DNA of 64,000 bases, taken from contig NC_064657.1 in assembly GCF_001723175.1 (NCBI RefSeq), positions 1,178,001 to 1,242,000 of the forward strand. Direction: 5' to 3'. A model generated the notes under the pieces. The model saw only the letters and a program-made list of their open reading frames with translations. It did no database searches and was not told the origin of the DNA. This document shows positions 11,910 through 23,182 of the stretch, one piece after another; position 1 is the first letter of the stretch; every line of letters begins with the position of its first letter. The position numbers and the translations under genes are program-made. This DNA is from Penicillium oxalicum. Its lineage: Eukaryota > Ascomycota > Eurotiomycetes > Eurotiales > Aspergillaceae.

Positions 11910-14247
11910 TCACGACATCTGAATCACAAGATGCTCGCCTGCATCGATCCATTTCAACCCCATACCTTTCACTCGCCGCTCACTTGCTAAATAGAGCAAC
12001 AAGTAGATATGCCTGGCGATTTCGCCCCACGCATATACTTTGACCATCACAAGTTCTGCCCCTAGTTCCGTCGTGCTAGAAAAAGGTTTGACCCCCGGAT
12101 TCTTCCGTTCCAAGTCCACGGGTTGTGTTTTCAGGTGGGTTTTTTCTATCTGTGTGTTTGAGATGTGATATTGTAGTGAGGTAGAGGGGGATGCAGGGGG
12201 GCATTCTGCAAAACACCATACGCCCCATCCTGCGCGGGCTTCGCCAATGAAGCCGGAGAGGAAGGACCAGAATCTGGAAAAGTCTGATTCGGACCAGATT
12301 GGGGAGCGGGAGGGGGAATTGCATTGTGGGTGTTTTGAAGGGGATGCGATTGGAGATGGAGAGGGGGGTGTGGTGAGGGCTGGTTGGATGGGTGTGTGCA
12401 TCAGCCAGTATCCACGCTCGAGGGGGTCGAGGTCGCGCGCTTGATGAAGAGGCTGATAGGTACGGGCTGGATTGAGTCGTTCTGTGAGCATGGCCAGAGT
12501 GGGCGTGATGTGTGTGGTGAAGGGGGAGTTGGAGATTGGTGGGGGAGGAGGTTGAATGGTGAGTGGGAGAGAGGCAAGGAGGCACTGGGTTGGTCGGTGT
12601 TTCGGGGGAGATTCGTGGAGATGAATCGAGAGTGGCTGTGTGCTCGATTGGATTGCGACTGGGTATGGGGATGAGGAGGAGGACGAGGGTCCAGTCTGGA
12701 TTGCTTCGTTGGGAGTAGAACGGGGCAAGTTTCATTCGGAGAAGCGAGCGTTGCATCAGCATGATGGGCCCGGAGGGGAGACGAGGCGACAGTTGGAGTG
12801 TTTGTGGTCATTTTGAATGCAGACGCCCCGTTGCTGAATGCATGATCCTGCGCGGGCCGAGCCTCGGTTGCTTCGACCCGTCGCCGCTTGACTGATCGCG
12901 CCGGTGAATTCTCTCGGCCGTGGATCGCGGACGGCGATGGCGATGGCGATGGCGATGGCGACGGCGAGGAGAGTCTGCGCACTTTGTTGTCGAATGGACT
13001 GGCTGCTCGATGGCCGTGGGCGTCCCTTCGGGCTGTGAATCTGGAATCACACTGATGGAACTCCTCATCGCGTTGGGCGAACATTGAGACTCGGAATCGA
13101 GATCGATCGTCTCCTCCTTCTGCTTCTGCTTCTCCTTCTTCCCCTGCAGATCCCGCATCTGATCTGACGAGGGCGATGCGGGCCTGATTGCGGTGGTCAG
13201 CGGCCCGAGCCTGATTTGATTTCTCTCCATTCGACCAGCGCCGATCGACGGACGATCCTCGCGCTGTGGCGTGGAATTGGCAATCCTTGCGGCAGTAGCC
13301 GTCGTGGTCTGCGCTCCGACCTTGTCGGTGCGATTGCTCGCAGCCACCACGCCTGCTGGGGAGCGCTCGTTCACGCCATGCGACGAGACCTTGGCGACGG
13401 GCGGAACAGCATGGTCGGGCCGTGCAGAGAGACCCCGATCCCTTTGAGGCTCGCGGATCATCTGCTTTGCCTCATTTTCGAGACTTGCCGGGATGGGATT
13501 TGCCTTTCTTGCCGACTCGAGCGATAGGTCTGATGGTCCGGAAACAAACTTCCCCTTGACCTGGCGGGTCGCACGCAAAGTGCCGCTGCTCGGATGTGCT
13601 CCAATCACCGCTGATGATTCTCCTTCCCTGCCACGCAGATCACGGTGAGGGATCAGGCCTGGATGCGAAACGGATTTCAAGGCGCGTATGGCGGCCACTT
13701 GCGCTCTGTATCGAGCGTCATCGCGGGCGGTACTGGGGGCGGAGACGTGGACCAGAATCTCTACCTCATTCTCTTCCTCTTGATGCTCATCTGTCGTCCA
13801 CTTCATCGGGAGCAATCTCTCCGATTTGTGATCTGGAGCGCACGAGATTCCGAGGACCTTTTTCTTTTGTTCTTCTTCTCGGAGGTTGGGAGACCAAACT
13901 GCACTCTCTTCCGGCCTTCTCGTAGGGCTCGGGGGTGTGGAGTCACGAACCGGTGGTGGGTCGTGGAGTGGAATCGCTGGAATGGGACTATCGAGTGCCG
14001 AAGGAGTGCCGGTGGAGATCACAGGGAAAAGAGGTCCATGCCGTGGACGTGCAGCGCTGCCAGAATTGCAGATGACTTGTGAGATGGATTTGTCACGGGA
14101 GCTCACCTCACTTCCACTCCGGTGTTCATTCTGAGAACTAAGAGGTCGAGGGGGACTCTCTCGGACACGTCCACGTCTCGATGCAACCTGTGCGTCTCGA
14201 CCCGCATTATTGACCATGGCGATTGTCATACGCCGTCTATTCTTCAT
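11910..14247 (-). CDS. Low-complexity fungal protein gene with two unexplained frame changes
   Basis: Three minus-strand frames appear to be pieces of one gene. From the ATG at 14247 the first frame runs to about 13030 and contains STARDDARYR and, near 13040, VIPDSQP. Good sequence then continues in the next frame, with KVRRLSSPSPSP and a nuclear-localisation-like SVKRRRVE near 12880. The last part is in the third frame, open from about 12730 to the stop at 11910, with LNPARTYQPLHQARDL, LERGYW, FWSFLSGFIGEARAGWGVW and a hydrophobic end HIYLLLYLASERR. I see no good GT-AG introns that join them, though small introns are possible. It may be an intact gene with atypical introns, a pseudogene, or an assembly with indels in repetitive DNA. 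Function unknown; probably nuclear from the basic motif. Confidence 0.45.
12931..12966. repeat. GGCGAT hexamer microsatellite
   Basis: About four to five near-perfect copies of the hexamer GGCGAT stand in tandem, with GGCGAC variants at each edge. On the minus strand it would encode Ser-Pro or Arg-His dipeptide repeats depending on frame. It sits where the frame of the surrounding gene changes, although a six-base unit does not itself shift the frame. Confidence 0.8.
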
Positions 14248-14712
14248 TTGAGGGGGGACTGTTTTCCCCCTTTGATGGTCCAACTCTCTTTAGGGGCCGC
14301 AACGAATGGTCACATTTGTCATGGACCTGGTGACTTTGAAGGTTATCAGCTCCCAGCGAGCTGCCTGGCTCGTTGCGATCGGCGGGGTTGACTCCTTATT
14401 GCGAGTTCTAGGTTCTGCGCCTGGAGTTCGTCACCATGAACGGATCTTGGTTCCTAAGCCTGTGTCGATTGGACGCATGAGCATTCCTGGGAGTACCGCG
14501 AATATCGGTAGATGAACCACGACGAAGCCGGACGAGGCTACTACAATGCAGTCTGTACATCACTATATACTCTTGGAGGTTGCTTGAGGTCAGATTCATG
14601 ACTCGTATGAAACACTCGTTCGGTTCGGTTAAAAATCTCCAATGGACCTGCGACACTCGGAATACCGTACAAAGTGTACAAGTCTTCTCACAACCATTGT
14701 CGAAACGTCGGA

Positions 14713-14727
14713 GGGGGGGGGGGGGGG
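14713..14727. repeat. 15-base G tract
   Basis: Fifteen consecutive G follow GGA. About 210 bases downstream lies a 24-base C tract, so the two could pair as inverted homopolymers. Confidence 0.85.
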
Positions 14728-14934
14728 ATATCTTATCCTGTAAGCTGGAGTTTGTGTTGACTTTCCACGAAGAGTCATTCCTCTCCCGATCGTTGCAGGG
14801 TGGACCTCGTAAGTCGACACTGGTTCAGACTCTCCTTTCGATGATTCAACGGCAAAAGTAAAAGTCTCGTTATCGACATGGATGATGACAATTTCACCAA
14901 GAGGGCAAGATGAGTGCATTGTACTAGGCTTCTT

Positions 14935-14965
14935 CCCCCCCCCCCCCCCCCCCCCCCCTCCCCCC
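14935..14965. repeat. C tract of 24 plus 6 bases
   Basis: Twenty-four consecutive C (14935-14958), one T, then six more C. Its length may be unreliable in the assembly. It lies in the spacer upstream of the bZIP gene. Confidence 0.85.
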
Positions 14966-15965
14966 AGTCATCATGGTTATCGTAGTCGGAGGTGCATCCA
15001 GTACTGGCTTGGAGGTGCCTCTATTAATCAAGTCTAGTCGACAACAGCTGGCACAAACTCGAGGCGGCGCTGAAGAATGTACGCCTCCGACGCTTCGTAG
15101 TTGGCGACTCATCAAACAGGAGTACATGTGGAAATCGAGTCAAGAGCGGCAGTCAATCTCACACACAGTCACCGGCTGTACTTTTCCCACCCTCCCCTAA
15201 CGCACGACCACTCCGACGGATATCATAACCACCGTGTCGATCACCACCGGTCTTGCAATGGATCGGCCAGATGCAACTCCAGTCCGATATCCGTGATCCT
15301 GGTCCATGTCACGGTTCCTCTCCCCAACAGGGTCAAATCCAGCGTCTGGATGGTATCGAGGCCACGCTCGACTGTGAATACTCTGGGACTGATCGATCAA
15401 CTGCCATTCGATTGGGACAGAAATCCCACCAGAACCTGCATTCTGCAGCCGTGCAGCACCGAGATCACAAAGTCCCGTGTACATGAGCGTGACGGTCGTC
15501 TGTGCGGGCGGAAAGCGGGCATTTGGTGTCACGGGAGCCGTATCCTTAAGTACAGTTGACCACCCCCTCAAAGAGAAAGAGAGAAAAAAAAAGAGAATCA
15601 TGACCACCGTTGGGGTCTGCTTCGTTTTCTGAACTTCCATCGACCGGCTGGGACTAGAATCTTTTCCATCACCCTTCTCTTCTCTCTCCTCCCTCAATCT
15701 TCCCACAACTCCACGGGTCTCCTGGATCCTGCAAAAGTCTCGGCCAAGCATCTTCGGTCCCAAGTCTTCTCGGTTCGGCTCGTCTGAGATTCATCACAAT
15801 CCACAATTGCCCGCTCGGACGCTCGTCCTGGAGCATCCTTTCTAGTCGGCGACCGTTAGGAAACCTTGTTCTGAATCTCTTCATCCTTTCTCCCCCATCA
15901 ATTTCGGGGTCCCAGTAATTATTTAACCTGGGTATACGAACACTTTTTTCTTTTTTTCCGTCGCC

Positions 15966-17859
15966 ATGTCTTCTGCCGGCGTCTATCCGCTAGATGCGCA
16001 GCAGCTGTCGGGTAAGTGCTCTCGTCTGACCTTCGTGGATCCAATCTCAACCCCCCCCCCGGAGGCTCCATTGTGGCGACCGTACTCTTCTCGCCGATGA
16101 GATTGGGGGGAAGCCGATCACAACAGATCTGGTGGCGGGTTCTCATCCATTCCTGCTCACAGACTGAGTGCCTCTGGTGCTTCCACGTACAATTGATGCT
16201 CCTCACTCGTCCTCTTCTGCCCGGTGCCCTGCCAAAATGTTCCAGAAGACGGAGGCATGCAGAGAGACATGTTCATGACACCATGTGCCTCCCACATTCT
16301 TGATCCCTCATGGCTGTGCCGACCCACGCTAATCTCTCTTCGCCGGCGCCGCCCGCGTCTGCGGGCCACCCGGTCTCGTCAAATCTAGTCTCACAGCCCG
16401 GAACTCCCAACAGGGGCACATTTGGCACTGAATTCTTCAAGATCTTTACGGGTCCCAAAAAAGTCACGCGAGGTTTGTGTTTGTGCGCGCATATCAATCC
16501 CTCCGTGCCGATCGGGCAGCTGAGACAAACCCCATACTCATTGTGTCGGTTGATGTAGATGGCGCGGCACCCAAACGTCGTGGACCCAAACCCGACAGTA
16601 AGCCCGCCTTGACCCGACGTCAAGAGCTCAATCGGCAAGCCCAGAGGTATCGAAACCACATGAATCATTGGGACCGGCTCGTCCGGCAAGGATGAATTTC
16701 GATTGACTCACCCATGGCGGTAGAACCCATCGCGAACGGAAGGAGCAGTACATGCGCGCACTGGAGACCGAAGTGTCCCGATTACGAGAGGCGTACACCA
16801 ATGAAATCTCCGAAGCCAAGGTCTCCATCCAGCAACACCAGGAGATGCTTCAGAAGGCACAAAGTGAGAATGACATCCTGAAGGAAATTCTCGCTACTCA
16901 CGGGATCAACTTTGCGTCGGAGCTGGAGCAACGAATGGCGGATCGGGGCGCCATGGGAGGATTTCACTCGAGTCCAGTAGCCCCGAGCAGCACAGGATCA
17001 AACTCGGTTGCCTTTTCCAACACCCACCGGGCCAATAACCAAAGCATCACCCCGGCCACCTCCATCTCTCCGGAACTCAGTCCACAGGCCGTGCATAGTG
17101 TGGAGCAGCCTGATCTGGCAGCCTCAATGGGCTTCGCGCCCCAGCCACAGGTCTATCATGCCAGTCCCAGTGAGAACATGGCGATGGACCGTTCCTCTGC
17201 CGGTCGAATTCTGGACCCGGCGGTACCGACCATGCGAGGGGTCTTTGAAAGCGACCCTCAGCTTCAGATTGACTTTATCCTGACGTGCGTTTCACCCGAC
17301 GATTACAAGCCCCTCGTGATTCTTGCCCGCGGACTGGAAAAGTTCAATGAAGTAATAATGATTTATTTTTTTTTCTTCTTGCTAACGCTTGGACAGGCTT
17401 GAGGGTCCCTGTCGTGAACACACCGACTATCTCTGTCGCCGCTCAATCACCGAGGCGGACGATGAGGATATGCCTTTCTCAGGCCACGCCTTGATGGCCA
17501 GTTGCCCTCCACCTAGCTACATTGCCAACACAACTTCCGAACAAACATACCCACACAAGACCTACGATCTCCCTCTGGCCAATCTCAGCACCTTACTCAA
17601 CCTCAGTCGCCAGCTTGTCACAGATGGACAAATCACGCCCATCATGGCCCTCCAGTGCCTCAAGAACCATGAGCTCTACCATTCTCTTCGACGCGAAGAC
17701 ATTAAGATCATCATCGAAACCCTCAATACCAAAGTTCGCTGCTACGGCTTTGGAGCCGTCGTGGAAGACTTTGAATTGATTGACTGTCTCAGCAGCGTCC
17801 TTGGTACAACCGTAGACCTCACCACCGTTCGAGTCCGGGATGACTCGATGTATGCGTGA
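15966..17859 (+). CDS. bZIP transcription factor
   Basis: Secure exons are 16310(or 16389)-16472, 16559-16646, 16724-17284 and 17397-17859, joined in phase; the splice at 16646/16724 falls inside the basic region. Starting at ATG 16310 gives 424 residues. The DNA-binding signature is NRQAQRTHRERKEQY (about 79-93), followed by a leucine/isoleucine heptad region to about residue 130. The C-terminal part (DFILTLEGPCREH, then LVTDGQITPIMALQCLKNH and LIDCLSSVLG) is a folded domain I cannot name. An upstream exon, 15966-16011 (MSSAGVYPLDAQQLS plus one base, GTAAGT donor), could splice in phase to 16389, giving 413 residues and a 377-nt first intron; an in-frame TGA at 16301 blocks direct extension of the 16310 exon. 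It lacks the HapX N-terminal motif and Cys-rich regions. Likely nuclear; targets unknown. Confidence 0.87.
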
Positions 17860-18797
17860 TTTGCTGGTTTGAATCTGCATACGAACAGAGTCGAGCTTAT
17901 TTTTTTGGCTTCCTTTTTCTGGCTAGCGATGCAACAATGCCATCGCTGTTCATCCGTCCTTGATCTGACATTCTTTTCCGATATGCTTTGAAACTCGGAG
18001 CATAATCCCATCCCATCTGCTGCAGGGAGATGGATTCTATTTTGGCACATTTTCATTTCTTTTTTCCTTGTGTTCTCATCTCTGCAGAGGAGGGGTCGTC
18101 GTCTGGTATGGCGTTGGCCTGCGCGGTACATTTTTGCCCTTCCCTTTGCCTATTCGGTCAACATTCCTTTTCTTTTTTTCCCCCTCTAGGTCATCCTTTC
18201 GACTTTTTGCCCTGCTGCAGTCGTGAAACAACTGGTCAACTTTGAGGGGTCTATTTATTTTTCTCTTCTCTTTCGTGGTCTAATTTAGAGAGAATGTATA
18301 TAACTTGATGACCATCCAGTCTGACAGTTCCCAGGACAGAGGCTCACATAATCCCAAACCCTCCACAACCAATTGAACTCGGAAGGTTCCATGCAAGTCT
18401 GCCCAGCCTAGCTGAACAATGCCTATGCAGCAGCGTCTAGTTTCTATCTGAAAAAAAATAATAAGATGATTACGCAGCTCGGAGGTTCGGAGATGATTAT
18501 CTTATGGTTTCAATTCAATCATATCGGAGAGCATGGTAGCAATAGGTTCGAGATTGAGCGATATACAGAAGGAAAGGACTTCGTTGTAAGGGCTCGTGAC
18601 ATTCCTGATTCAAACTTTTGCAACGTAATGCACACAAATGGATCAAATGAAAAAAGTAGGTGCAGGGAGGTAGAGGAGAAAAAAAAAAGGTCAGGTAGAG
18701 AGCACCTCGAAGGGGGGAAATTTTTTAGAAAAAATCAAGTCATTGCAAAAAAAAAGGGGGGGTAGAGTCATCCATGCAAACGCAATTCAGATTAGAT
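17860..18797. other. Convergent spacer, no gene seen
   Basis: T-rich then A-rich DNA between the 3' ends of the bZIP and eIF3d genes. It holds 3' untranslated sequence of both; nothing else is visible. Confidence 0.6.
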
Positions 18798-20698
18798 CTA
18801 TTCGTCACTCTCATCCTCATCCTCGTTCTTCTCCTCAATCTCGGCCTCGTCATCCTCCTCGAAGGCGGTAGGGGGCACATTGTAGAGACGGAGAACGTTG
18901 CGGTTGGGGTCCTTGATGAGAACGTACTTCTTGACGGCATCCTCGGGCTCATCGGCATCCAGAGCGCGGATGCGGTCGACAACGGTGCGGACAATACCCC
19001 AACCGTTGCTGAGGTTCAAGTTCATCTGAGCAGCAAACTCCTTGGGCTTGTAGCCAGCAACGCCGAGAACGACGTGACCAGCCGCAGAGCGAGGGTTGGC
19101 ACGGGAGACGAAACCGAGCTTCATGGCATCGGCCTTGGCCAGGATGGCCTGGGTGGTCCAGCGGGCGAGCTTGGAAGAGTTGTTCTTCATCTCGGTGGCG
19201 AGGACGGCACCACGCTGGGAGGCGAGCTTGCTGCGCCAGTCAAGGGCGTTACCAGAACCAGGAGCCTTGCTGTCGAACTCGTTGAGAGCCTTGACGACCA
19301 GCTGCTGGTCAGCACCACCGGTAGGGTTCTTCATCACGGCGTCCACCTCGGTACGGACGATCATCTGGAGGGGCTCCTCTCCGTCGCGCTCGAGGCCAAG
19401 GTCGAAGCGGCGGTACTTGTAGCCCTTGGAGGCAAGAGGCTCGGTCTCCTCGGCCTCGTTGTAGAAGGGGTTGGGGTGGGAGAAGGTGACCTTAGCGTCA
19501 TCGGACTCGGTCACGGTCTGGAGCGCAAAGTTGTGGTTGATGAAGGTAGCCTCCATGGCCAGAGCGCTGGGAGTGTTGATCTGCTCCTGCTTGCCTGAGG
19601 TCTCGGAAACCTCAAGAGGGGCATCGTAGGCATTCTCGTTGACGGTGACAAGATCGATAGAGGCACCGGCACGCTTGTCAAGATAAATCTTGCCACCTTG
19701 GTGGACAATGATGAGGTCCCAAGAGTACACGCTGCGCGTGGCACACATGAGCATGGAAAGAATATCGGCAGTAGCGAAGATAGTGGCCTCGTTCTTCTCG
19801 GCAAATTCGTGGATGACGGGATCTTGCGAGGTGGTAACGTTGTAGGCAGCACGGTCGAGGCTCTGGAGTCTGCGCTCGGAACCCTTAACGGGGACCTTGT
19901 CGTAGGAGCGGTCGTAGTAGTGCAAGAAACCGTAGGTCTCGAGATCCTCACCCTCGGAAACATCCATGCTCAACTTAGACAGACGGCTGAAGTCCACCTC
20001 CTCAATCATTTGCCAGTCAGGACGAATATTGACCGAAGGCTCACGGGTACGCTGAGGCTTGTCATAGTCCTTCCAGCCGAAACGACGGCCGCCACGGCCA
20101 CGGTTACCGCGCTGGTCGTAACCGCGGTCCTGACCACGACCACCGCCAGCACGCTGGAAACCACCACGACGACCACCGCCGCGCTGAAGCTGGCCACCAC
20201 GCTGGCCACCACGGCCACGGAAGACGGTACCACCGCCACGTCCGAAGGTGCGCTTCGTCGAGGTGCGGGTGTTGTCGACAACAGAGAAAGAGGACTCGTC
20301 CTCGGCGCCCTGAATGGTGAACAGGCTGCTGGAGCCAGCACCGTACACCTGCTGGTCTAAGGGATGGGGCAGAGATTGTCAGCAAAATATTCTCAATGTG
20401 GAGATCCTCGATATTGCGAACAGACAAAACGAAAGACAAAGCCAGAGAATGGCCTTTCCCCTTTTTCTGAAGCGAGTTCAATGCGCTTACCTCTGAAGTT
20501 TCGGTTGTACTGCTGGCGACCCTGACCGGCACGGTCCTTGGACTCGGCGGTCCAGTCAGCCATACGGCCAAGCTTGTCGCCCTTTGAGAAAGGAGCGTAA
20601 GGAACACCGCCAAGCATGTTGTCACCTGAGGTAGCAGGACCCCAGGTATCCTCGGCCGGCAGAGCGGCGACGAGGTCGGCAATAGACATCGGGGCCAT
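18798..20698 (-). CDS. eif3d: Eukaryotic translation initiation factor 3 subunit D
   Basis: eIF3d is a peripheral subunit of the cytosolic eIF3 complex, binds mRNA near the ribosomal exit site and can bind the cap in metazoa. Two exons: 20491-20698 and 18798-20356, with a GTAAGC donor, TTAG acceptor and matching phase, giving 588 residues, the usual length for fungi. The N-terminus ([21 protein letters not shown]) and the following [17 protein letters not shown] stretch are family hallmarks. Exon 2 opens with an RGG/GGR-rich RNA-binding region (about residues 100-150), followed by [17 protein letters not shown] and the conserved folded domain, with an acidic end rich in Glu and Asp. Strong codon bias creates a long antisense frame that is not a gene. 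A CACGTG word lies at 20840-20845 in the promoter. Confidence 0.97.
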
Positions 20699-21337
20699 TT
20701 TGATTTTGTAGATATACACCGAAGACACAAAGGCAAGCGGTGGATAGTGGGTTTTGAAGCGTGGGGTGAAGATTATCGGCGGGAAGTTTTTGTGTCGCGA
20801 GAATGTGGCTGGTGCCGCTGAGCGGTGAGCGCCGCACATCACGTGGCGCAGTCTCTTTGTTCCTGAAAAGAAGTAAACTGTGGCGGGTCAGACAAACTAC
20901 GTAGGAATTTCTTATGTTATTTTGTTTCGATTTTTGGTGTTTATCTTATTCTACATGATTTGCTGCCACCTGCAAGGTAAAAGAAAAAAAAAGGGGCGTC
21001 TTTCTCAGACTCAAAATTCGAATCCAGTGGCTCATCTCGCAGGTCTATGTTCTGTTCACTACTGACTCGGGTTCTTTTCCTCGATTAGATGGCTGTCTCA
21101 ATCGGAAGGTTTCACTTTTTGACAGTATCGTTCCGGCATTCTTGGTGCTGGTAGATCCAGCACCATTTGCAATTTTTGAATTATTGACCGACTCGCAAAA
21201 AGAAAAAAAAAACGAAAACATTGAATTATCTAGCCGGTGCACAATGCCGTGATGATTACACAGGGCTATACTACCAGATTCTATATCGAAGACCCGCAAA
21301 GCACAGTTTGACGCGACATCAACGCATAACCCATTCA
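20699..21337. other. eIF3d promoter and downstream flank of oxdC, no gene seen
   Basis: Both neighbours are on the minus strand, so this holds the eIF3d promoter and the 3' end region of the oxalate decarboxylase gene, which ends at 21338. A CACGTG palindrome is at 20840-20845, about 140 bases before the eIF3d start. Confidence 0.55.
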
Positions 21338-23182
21338 TTAATTTGCCGAGGCTTTGGGCTCGCCAGCAACGACATATTGCTTTTCAGTCTTGAGTTGATC
21401 AAGTGTATTGTCGCTCAGGTGCAAAGTGTCCTTGACTATCTGTCTTGGGGTGGATGCAATCCACTGACCCAGCGCCATGTCTTTTTTTTTCGCGTTATCC
21501 AAGTTAGCGATCCAGAGCAAAATACCTCGAAAAGGATCGGTGGACTCACCTGTAAATTTGGGTGCCTGCAGCACTTCCAGGAAAATCAAGTCTTCGCTAC
21601 CTGTATTCTCAATATAATGGCTGTTGGACTTTGGAAAGTAAGCCACGTCTCCGGCGCGGTAATCAAACGTCGTCGCTGCATCGGGAGGGGTAAAGAGTGT
21701 TGCCCGGCCCTGACCTCCGATGAAGAACGTCCACTCATCGCTAGAAGGGTGCCAGTGAATTTCGCGCATTCCACCTGGGTGAACCGTCACCACAGCCGCA
21801 GAGAAGTTGCTCGCAATAGGAAAAGTGAGCGGATCAACGATTTTCACCGAACCTCCCGCGACTTCATGTGCTGGTTGCTGAGAGAAATGATACGAGTAGC
21901 TTCTCGACCGGGGAACTACTCCGGCTGATGTCGTTACATTCTGGTCCTCGATGTGCTCTGGGGCGGGGGTACCGTTGAAGATGTACAGCTCCTCGGTGGG
22001 TATGTCGTCGAAGGCGGTCATGGGGACTCCCAGGTCCTTCGCCAACACCTCTCGCTATTTTCTGGTGTTAGAGACTTGGTGGTTTGCTGGAGTGGATGGC
22101 CTGAGCGTACCGGGTTATGCATGAAGACTTCTGATGCGAGGAAAGTGTTATCTTCGTTGAAATCTCCTTGGTCAAAGACCAGAAGGAACTCCACGCCGTC
22201 ATCAAGTGCTTGAATGGAGTGAGGAATCCCGCTTGTGAGAGATTTAGCTCAGGCAACTGGAGAAGGAAGCGTCGGGTTGTTTTGCAACTCACGGAGGGAA
22301 AAACCAGACATCACCAGCTTGTAAGTCGTCCACGAAGGTTTCTCCATCTTCGTTAATGGCCTGACAGGACAAGTCAGTCTCTCCTTCAAAGAAATCTGGC
22401 TGCTTATAATGGACCGGAAACTCATACCTGGACTCGGCAAGATCCATTCAATACGAGGGACCATTCCGCAGCCACGTGCCAATGTAGCTCGCGATACGCC
22501 GCTGGCTCGAGTCGCATGTCCACGCCGGCCATGTCTGTGGCATCGGGCATCACGACGGTGTTCTCCTGTCGGGCCCAACCGGCATTGTCAAGTCCTAGTC
22601 TATGCGGGGGTCAGAAAAAATTGTAGTTTGAACCTGGGTCAGTACAGATACCTGTTGTGACTGAGCCCTAATTTTGGACATTAGCTACTGCCCTGCCACC
22701 GGGATAGACAACGATAACATACCCATCGGCCACTGCGCGTTGATTGTCGACCCATGATCGGTTCCGGGCGGTGCCAACTTGTCACTGTTGATGCGGTCAT
22801 AGTAGTAGTTTCCTGAGAACATCATGTCAATATTGTGCGTCACCAAAGTTTTTGCACTAGACACGGATCTCGAGGACATACGTGGACCAGGATCATCACT
22901 GCCGCGGCTTCCTCGAATAGGTTGCGGATTTGCAACATTTTCGAAATCCAAGTATGCCCCAACATTTGCATTCTCTTTCTGTCCTTGCGAGAGTTTATAC
23001 TTGATATCCGGCTTGGGACTATTCGCCACAACTTCAGTTGGCGAGTATCCGACAAGCTCTGACGAGCCTCTCAAGCTAGGATTGGCCGGGGAACTGTCTT
23101 TTTTCGAAGTAGGAGCAGTCTCTGCAATCGGTAGAAGAGCAGAGACCGAGTATAGAGCAAATGTGAAGCTGATGGTCTTCAT
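21338..23182 (-). CDS. oxdC: Secreted bicupin oxalate decarboxylase
   Basis: Predicted to split oxalate into formate and CO2 at Mn centres, outside the cell or in the wall. Eight exons fit in phase: 22882-23182, 22723-22812, 22652-22667 (only 16 nt), 22428-22599, 22293-22360, 22111-22231, 21550-22054 and 21338-21480, giving 471 residues. Residues 1-23 look like a signal peptide. Cupin 1 ligands are H174, H176, E180 and H220; cupin 2 ligands are H356, H358, E363 and H402. The loop DFNEDNTF (Glu242) occupies the place of the catalytic lid glutamate of bacterial OxdC, favouring decarboxylase over oxidase. The last intron (21481-21549) is 69 nt, in frame and stop-free, with an A9 run before its acceptor, so an unspliced form would insert 23 residues. 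Confidence 0.93.

Larger units (their letters stand above)
14248..15965. other. Divergent intergenic region before the bZIP gene
   Basis: No convincing coding sequence. It contains opposing G and C homopolymer tracts (14713-14727 and 14935-14965) and should include promoters of the minus-strand gene and of the bZIP factor. A 188-residue minus-strand frame at 15197-15763 looks like chance. Confidence 0.55.

Noticed and set aside
15197..15763. 188-residue minus-strand frame before the bZIP gene
   Set aside because: Composition is random-like, with a short hydrophobic patch made by a CT-rich stretch; no supporting splice sites or motifs.
15966..17859. Idea that the bZIP factor is HapX, partner of HapB in this window
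   Set aside because: It lacks the HapX N-terminal CCAAT-complex motif and Cys-rich regions, and its basic region reads NRQAQRTHR rather than the HapX type.
18774..20360. Long plus-strand frames antisense to eIF3d
   Set aside because: eIF3d is clear on the minus strand; these frames are low-complexity shadows.
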